DNA of 64,000 nt from an uncultured Paracoccaceae bacterium (GTDB lineage: Bacteria > Pseudomonadota > Alphaproteobacteria > Rhodobacterales > Rhodobacteraceae): the NCBI GenBank assembly GCA_947498415.1, contig CANMKB010000001.1, forward strand, positions 372,001 to 436,000, written 5' to 3'. Shown here in pieces: positions 61,579 to 64,000 of the stretch (positions are counted from its first letter, which is position 1; each line of letters begins with the position of its first letter). The position numbers and the translations under genes are program-made. The notes beneath the pieces are model-generated. The model saw only the letters and a program-made list of their open reading frames with translations. It was not told the DNA's origin and ran no database searches.

Positions 61579-63005
61579 GCCTGCCAATCCCCAAATCCAA
61601 ACGTGATGTAGTCGCGTTGATACGCATCTCTCGTAAGTTCTTCGATATGCGCTGAATAGATATCAGCCAACTGGTATGGCGTGTCTTTCGTCTTAACGCT
61701 TACACTTGCCTCAGTGGCGCTGCCAATACTCCGTGCGAGCTGAGAGAGACCCTCTTGTAGCTCTTCTTCGCGTAACACGGCATCCGGTGGCGAAACGGCG
61801 TTAAATCCAGACACGATAGCCGCCTGAGTCGCCCAATATCCATCTTGTCGAATCGCTGTTTGACCGGCGAGATTCGCTCGTACAAATTGAAGATATTGAG
61901 CAAAGGCCATCTGATGAGCCGCGACATCATACGTTTCGTCAGGCATTTCATCTGGAATGGATAGCCCAAAGCGATTGCGCAACGTGCGACGGATTTTGGA
62001 ATAGCTGCCCGGCCCAGTTGATAAAATCACTCGACAAAACGCAGCATGTGCGCGAGCGACGGGATGGCGGATCACCGTAAAGCTCCGATGCGGAGTCTTC
62101 TGACGCTTCCACTGGCGCAGTGTTTTTTGGTTCATGCCGGTGATCAACTGATCAATGCTGGCCCCATCTAGCTGGGCAAGCCACGCTTGAACATCGTCGT
62201 TTGGTGCCCCCGCGATTGGCAAGAACATAAGCCCACTTTCCGGCGCGGCTACATAGGTTGGCACGGCAGGGCCACGGCGCGGTTCAAAGTTTGGCGTGCG
62301 CGCCAAATTGAACTGATCCAGCTCCGCAAGTGTCGCTGGAATATCGTCAAAGTTTTCAACTTTTTCAGAAATATGGCTGGGATTTTGCGGCTTAAGTTTC
62401 CCATCCAGCTCTTCTAACCGGCCCTCAACGCCTAAATACCGCGCAAGACCATTCATAACCTCAATATCTTTAAGGTCTTCATAGGCAACATAGAAAGCCG
62501 TTTGACCGCTGCGTTGCAGACTATTCAACAAGTACACCTGAAAATCTTGCAAATTAGCGATGTGTTGCGTGAATTCTTGCGCATCAAAATGAACTTTGCT
62601 GTCCTTTCGCTTTCGAACATCGGTCAGTTTCCATTGTCCCGTCGCCTGCGCAATTTTCCAGCTGACGTAACTGTCCATCGGGTTACGCGTAAGGATAATC
62701 TTTGCACATTTCGGGTCATCCAAGATTTCACCCAGAACACGCCCATCATGATCATGGAAAAACCGAAAACCGCTTAGGGTATCTGGCGTTTCCTTAACTG
62801 CGTCCAGCAATGTCGTAGGCGAAGAATCTCGAGCCTCTTGTGAGACGCCCAAAATCTCTTCACGGTTTGGATAACCGATGAAATGCGGATTGAATGCCTC
62901 TCCGTGGCAGGCGATCCCATCAAAGGCATTTAAATTGGCCTCAAGAAAGTTCGACCCGGTCCGCATTTCCGCAAAGACAACGAAGTATTCAAATTTTTGA
63001 GCCAT
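61575..63005 (-). CDS. Two-domain sulfotransferase (NodH/Stf0-like)
   Basis: A 476-aa cytoplasmic protein with two sulfotransferase folds. The first (about 1-245) opens with the Stf0-type PAPS-binding FVVFAEMRTGSNFLEANLNA and has KIILTRNPMDSYVSWKIAQ as the 3'-phosphate-binding loop. The second (about 265-476) contains FTVIRHPVARAHAAFCRVIL, the analogous loop of the family 2 type, but a clear P-loop is not visible before it. The NodH name is only family-derived. It lies 5 bp after the GT14-like gene, so it probably sulfates the glycan that enzyme makes. The substrate is unknown. Confidence 0.85.
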   Translation of the reverse strand: MAQKFEYFVVFAEMRTGSNFLEANLNAFDGIACHGEAFNPHFIGYPNREEILGVSQEARDSSPTTLLDAVKETPDTLSGFRFFHDHDGRVLGEILDDPKCAKIILTRNPMDSYVSWKIAQATGQWKLTDVRKRKDSKVHFDAQEFTQHIANLQDFQVYLLNSLQRSGQTAFYVAYEDLKDIEVMNGLARYLGVEGRLEELDGKLKPQNPSHISEKVENFDDIPATLAELDQFNLARTPNFEPRRGPAVPTYVAAPESGLMFLPIAGAPNDDVQAWLAQLDGASIDQLITGMNQKTLRQWKRQKTPHRSFTVIRHPVARAHAAFCRVILSTGPGSYSKIRRTLRNRFGLSIPDEMPDETYDVAAHQMAFAQYLQFVRANLAGQTAIRQDGYWATQAAIVSGFNAVSPPDAVLREEELQEGLSQLARSIGSATEASVSVKTKDTPYQLADIYSAHIEELTRDAYQRDYITFGFGDWQA

Positions 63006-63010
63006 TCAGA

Positions 63011-64000
63011 TCACTGTACCAGATAGGGTTTGCGTAAGGGTGACGTTTCATTATTTTCGACAGGCGCCACTGGGAAATCACCCATGAGGTATGGATGCAT
63101 TCCTTGGTTCTTTAGATTTTGAAGGAACTGCCCAAATCCAGTTAAATCTGTCATTTTTGGTGCTGTGCCTAAACGATGCGGGCCGGCTTTGCTAATCTCG
63201 TCAACGATGGCTTGAAGTGGCTCCATCGGTGCCTCGATAAACTCCGCCATCGTCCATATCCGAACGCGCGCCTTGCTCCAAGGGGATCTCAAAATATCAA
63301 GATAATCAGATTCGATTTTCTGAAGTTTGGCCGCCTGCTTTCGAAGATCCGCAAAATTCCGATTGGATTTAAACAATGGAATCGCCCAAGCGCCAGAAAT
63401 CACGGAAATCTGCGCATTTGGATCTTTCGCCATAAACCAATTGTTCGCTTGATGGTCACTTGGACCATACTGAAAACACTGTCGCTCGCCGCGCGTGTTC
63501 CAAATCAAGTTTGTCAGGAAAGATCGCGGATCATAATCTCGCAATTTTGCACTGTCAGAAAGCACTCCCGTTATTTCTTTCTGACGGCCAACAAACTCAA
63601 CCCGTTCAGGTGCGAACAGATGGCCATGCACCTGACATCCTGATGCTCTGGCTAGCCAGTTTTCGAAATCCTCAAACAGCTCCGAGAACCCATGAAAGAC
63701 AGAATAAGGCGCGGCCGTTACGCCGTTTTCCCACCACTGATCCAGAAACCGAGACTGCATATACAAACCTGGTCGACCAATGGTTCGCCGCTCAACAGCT
63801 TTCGAAAAAATGCGATCAATTTTTGTTGGATTAGGCTCAGCTCGAGGCAGGGCGTTTTCCGGCCCCGAGAGAAACGCCTTATACAACCGATCGGCTTTAG
63901 GCCAAATTTTCCGCGCAACAAAGCAATCTGATCGACGCAGGAGTTGCAAATGATCATCATAAAAGATGTGCGGCTTACCTTGATGATCAAATTTCGAAAG
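63011..64000 (-). CDS. GT14/core-2 N-acetylglucosaminyltransferase-like protein, C-terminal part (partial)
   Basis: The frame stays open to the right edge, so the 5' end is missing. The 329 visible residues include GKPHIFYDDHLQLLRRSDCF, FVARKIWPKADRLYKAFL, RRTIGRPGLYMQSRF and RDYDPRSFLTNLIWNTRGER. These fit the core-2/I-branching beta-1,6-GlcNAc-transferase-like family with a DUF5928-type C-terminal extension known next to NodH-like sulfotransferases in Rhodobacteraceae. A TTG at 63949 is an internal codon, not a start. Its role would be building a surface glycan sulfated by the following gene (inference). Confidence 0.65.
   Translation of the reverse strand, partial: LSKFDHQGKPHIFYDDHLQLLRRSDCFVARKIWPKADRLYKAFLSGPENALPRAEPNPTKIDRIFSKAVERRTIGRPGLYMQSRFLDQWWENGVTAAPYSVFHGFSELFEDFENWLARASGCQVHGHLFAPERVEFVGRQKEITGVLSDSAKLRDYDPRSFLTNLIWNTRGERQCFQYGPSDHQANNWFMAKDPNAQISVISGAWAIPLFKSNRNFADLRKQAAKLQKIESDYLDILRSPWSKARVRIWTMAEFIEAPMEPLQAIVDEISKAGPHRLGTAPKMTDLTGFGQFLQNLKNQGMHPYLMGDFPVAPVENNETSPLRKPYLVQ

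Noticed and set aside
61575..63005. Naming the sulfotransferase NodH with a nodulation role
   Set aside because: Only family similarity supports it; there are no other nod genes in the window.
1..64000. CRISPR arrays, IS elements, integrases, phage genes or attachment sites
   Set aside because: Looked for regular spaced repeats, DDE or tyrosine recombinase motifs and terminal repeats; only short promoter and coding repeats were found.

Overview
The window looks like a piece of chromosome from an alphaproteobacterium of the Rhodobacteraceae (Roseobacter group). The reasons are the petA-petB-petC order, the rnd-lptC-lptA-lptB-hpf-ptsN block, an IalB protein, a DUF6525 protein, Hint and RTX/DUF4214 exoproteins, and a NodH-like sulfotransferase beside a GT14-type glycosyltransferase. 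This placement rests on recognised families and gene order, not on a database search. Coding density is high, with many 1-4 bp overlaps. I saw no insertion sequence, integrase, prophage, CRISPR array or rRNA operon.

Layout. 1-16 kb is mostly housekeeping: a minus-strand chain dapE - GNAT - TIGR04282-type protein - rnr, a Hint protein, a signal-peptide-bearing ionotropic-receptor-like channel, dapD, a LOG-family protein, rlmN, IalB, an asparaginase, and a small ArsR/AHSA1/YCII group. 15.5-20 kb is a catabolic unit: LysR regulator, glutaryl-CoA dehydrogenase and a fused alpha-beta 2-oxoacid dehydrogenase E1. 20-32 kb holds the NAD salvage pair pncA-pncB, trhO, a YcaQ-like protein, petABC, an outer-membrane barrel, an FMN riboswitch with ribH, dapF-mtaB-GST, and tRNA-Lys(TTT).

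32-43 kb is the accessory part. A GT2 glycosyltransferase is followed by two convergent, probably type-I-secreted giant proteins: an RTX/propeller-like protein and a kexin-like subtilase. They share the same DUF4214 and C-terminal modules. Next is a four-gene cassette, sxtJ-like - DUF5989 (49 aa) - NodU/TobZ-type carbamoyltransferase - membrane-anchored SGNH protein. It looks like a coherent system for modifying a surface or secreted glycan or metabolite, with unknown substrate.

43-57 kb is one divergent galactoside locus. An ABC importer, GH36 alpha-galactosidase and GH42 beta-galactosidase sit with an apparently complete oxidative (De Ley-Doudoroff type) galactose route: SDR dehydrogenase, SMP-30 lactonase, IlvD/Edd dehydratase, KDGal kinase and KDPGal aldolase. 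The minus-strand operon has ten genes. An IclR regulator and the importer ATPase face the other way, and the shared intergenic region carries a perfect 7-5-7 inverted repeat.

57-64 kb has a DUF4202 protein, an RNase D-like exonuclease, lptCAB, hpf and ptsN (no rpoN between lptB and hpf), then a two-domain sulfotransferase and a GT14-like protein that runs off the right edge.

The best candidates for undescribed biology are the SxtJ/DUF5989/carbamoyltransferase/SGNH cassette, the channel with a non-canonical pore motif, and the shared-module exoprotein pair.
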